DNA from: Kiloniellaceae bacterium
GTDB taxonomy: Bacteria > Pseudomonadota > Alphaproteobacteria > Kiloniellales > Kiloniellaceae
NCBI GenBank assembly: GCA_021776145.1
Contig: JAJFGM010000552.1
Coordinates: 1 to 7,036, forward strand
Reading direction: 5' to 3'
DNA length: 7,036 bases
In this document: piece after piece, positions 5,662 through 7,036 of the stretch
Position numbering within the stretch: position 1 is the stretch's first letter
How the letters are laid out: every line of letters starts with the position of its first letter
Made by a program: the position numbers and the translations under genes
The notes under the pieces: generated by a model
Told to the model about the DNA's origin: nothing
Seen by the model: only the letters and a program-made list of their open reading frames with translations
Databases searched by the model: none

Positions 5662-7036
5662 ACCGCTTCCTCCTCATGCGCGGAAAGCAGGCGCATATAC
5701 GCTTTCGCCGATGTCGTCTCGACCGTCGCCCTCGGCAGGTAGGGGTAGATGGACAGGTCCAGTCGAGGCGGTCGACGTTCCACCCGGCACAGGATCAGAT
5801 GTTTGACGGCATCGAAGCCGATGGCTCCGAGCTGGAGGGCCTGTTTTACCGCCGCATGCAGGTCTGCAAGTTCAAAGCTCTCCAGCAGGCGCAGGACCTG
5901 CACGTACTCACGCCGGCCGTGCTTTGCCATGCGGGCCTCCATCAGACGGCGCAGCGTGGCGAACTCTTCCGGCAAGTCCCAGCCCTGGAGAGGCGCTGCC
6001 TGATCCAGCGAATTGATCTTTTGCTCGATCAGCGGCAGGTAATGCACAGGATCGAAGATGACGTCTTCTCGTTCCCAGCTCCGGGGATGGCGGGCGATAG
6101 TCTCGCCGCGGCAGCCGATCACCACTTCGTTGACATAACCCCTGACCCAGACATCCTGATGGCCATAGGCGACCGGGACGGAATAGTCGTTGGTCTTGTA
6201 GCGAACGAGCGACTGGGCAGTGACTTTCGCACTCGCCTGATCGCAGGCATCGAATGGAGATGCCGGCAACGCACGCATGGCAGCCAGATCGCGCTGCAGT
6301 CGTTCCCCGATCGTCTCGCTCTCACCACGCAGCCTGTCGCGCTGGCGCTTGCGGCATTGCTCTTCCAGCCAGGCGTTGAACGCCTCCCATGTCGCAAACT
6401 GCGGGATCGGCACCATGAAGTTGCGCCGGGCATAACCGACGAGACCCTCGACGTTCCCCTTGTCGTTGCCCTTTCCCGGACGACCATAACGATCCCGGAT
6501 TAGGTAGTGGGACAGGAAGCCGCTGAACAACGCAGCCCGCTTGCGGGTGCCGTCGGGCAGGATCTTGGCGACAAGGCAGCGGTCGTTGTCGTAGACAATT
6601 GATTGCGGTACGGCCCCGAAGAAGGCAAAGGCGTGGATGTGGCCGTCGACCCAGGCTTCGGCCACCGCCGCCGGATAGGCTCTGACGTAGCAGCCATCGC
6701 TGTGGGGCAGATCGAGTACGAAGAAGTGGGCCTTCCGCTCCACGCCGCCGATCACCACCATCGCCTCGCCGAAGTCGGCTTGCCCATGACCCGGCGGATG
6801 CGACAGCGGCACGAACACCTCCTGGCGACGCTGATCCCGCTCGCGCATGTAATCCTTGATGATCGTGTAGCCGCCGGTGAACCCGCGCTCGTCACGCAGC
6901 CGGTCAAACACTCGCTTGGCCGTATGGCGCTGCTTGCGCGGCACCTTCACGTCCTCATCAAGCCAGTGATCGATCGTCGAAACGAACGCATCCAACTTGG
7001 GCCGCCGGATCGGTGATCGCCGCTGGTAACCGGGAG
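5658..7036 (-). CDS. istA: IS21-family transposase IstA (N-terminus beyond the window)
   Basis: IstA is the DDE transposase that cuts and joins the element ends. Counting from the TTG codon at 6995, the retroviral-integrase-type core shows GQADFGE with D74, VYDND with D136, and KGNVEG with E183, so the catalytic triad looks intact. The C-terminal part resembles the beta-barrel region found in IS21 and Mu-type transposases. The frame stays open upstream of 6995 through PGYQRRSPIRRPK to the window edge. That run is typical of the linker after the N-terminal helix-turn-helix, so TTG is not the true start and about 458 residues of a protein near 500 are visible. Confidence 0.93.
   Translation of the reverse strand, partial: PGYQRRSPIRRPKLDAFVSTIDHWLDEDVKVPRKQRHTAKRVFDRLRDERGFTGGYTIIKDYMRERDQRRQEVFVPLSHPPGHGQADFGEAMVVIGGVERKAHFFVLDLPHSDGCYVRAYPAAVAEAWVDGHIHAFAFFGAVPQSIVYDNDRCLVAKILPDGTRKRAALFSGFLSHYLIRDRYGRPGKGNDKGNVEGLVGYARRNFMVPIPQFATWEAFNAWLEEQCRKRQRDRLRGESETIGERLQRDLAAMRALPASPFDACDQASAKVTAQSLVRYKTNDYSVPVAYGHQDVWVRGYVNEVVIGCRGETIARHPRSWEREDVIFDPVHYLPLIEQKINSLDQAAPLQGWDLPEEFATLRRLMEARMAKHGRREYVQVLRLLESFELADLHAAVKQALQLGAIGFDAVKHLILCRVERRPPRLDLSIYPYLPRATVETTSAKAYMRLLSAHEEEAV

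Larger units (their letters stand above)
4773..7036 (-). mobile_element. IS21-family insertion sequence (partial, istB-side end present)
   Basis: The element carries the diagnostic IS21 pair: istA followed by istB with overlapping stop and start, both on the minus strand. The end near 4773 is placed at TGTCAACGG because the element's repeated motifs begin just inside it and IS21 termini usually start with TG. The istA-side end lies beyond the right edge, so length and target duplication cannot be read. Insertion is about 100 bases downstream of pcaG, with the transposition genes convergent to the catabolic genes. Neither istB nor the visible part of istA has a frameshift or internal stop. Confidence 0.85.

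Noticed and set aside
5646..6503. Plus-strand open frame of 285 codons across istA
   Set aside because: It is the complement of the transposase gene with its intact DDE residues; no independent support.
1..7036. CRISPR array, tRNA or rRNA genes
   Set aside because: No regularly spaced repeats, cloverleaf-like segments or rRNA-like stretches were seen; the window is almost fully accounted for by protein genes and the insertion sequence.

Overview
The window looks like part of an aromatic-catabolism cluster from a proteobacterium, probably an alphaproteobacterium. The GC-rich codon use, the style of the pca-type genes and the IS21-family element all fit, but no rRNA or other taxonomic marker is present. 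An insertion sequence directly beside the catabolic genes suggests accessory DNA (plasmid or island).

Bases 1-3135 hold three plus-strand genes. They encode a LigI-like lactone hydrolase of the amidohydrolase superfamily (N-terminus at the window edge), a maleylacetate reductase, and a 394-residue Gfo/Idh/MocA-family NAD(P)-dependent oxidoreductase. Gaps of 12 and 56 bases, each with a GAGGAG ribosome-binding site, suggest one transcript. Bases 3136-3351 form an AT-rich intergenic region with a 21-base near-perfect palindrome, a candidate promoter and smaller repeats. Bases 3355-4672 hold overlapping genes for the beta and alpha subunits of a protocatechuate 3,4-dioxygenase-type intradiol dioxygenase (pcaH, pcaG). 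Bases 4673-4772 carry no gene. From about 4773 to the right edge lies an IS21-family insertion sequence on the minus strand: a terminal region with short repeats, complete istB, and istA running off the edge.

The four recognisable catabolic genes (dioxygenase pair, lactonase, maleylacetate reductase) match the known 4-sulfocatechol branch used in sulfanilate degradation. There, a type II PcaHG cleaves 4-sulfocatechol to 3-sulfomuconate, a PcaB-like cycloisomerase makes 4-sulfomuconolactone, a LigI-related hydrolase releases sulfite and maleylacetate, and maleylacetate reductase yields 3-oxoadipate. Two sequence details favour a substrate other than the canonical ones. The lactonase lacks two LigI residues (aligned to R130 and Y156), and PcaH has Val where the Pseudomonas putida enzyme has active-site Trp449. 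The cycloisomerase is not in the window and the role of the Gfo/Idh/MocA enzyme is unexplained. The pathway assignment is inference from gene content and remembered family sequences.
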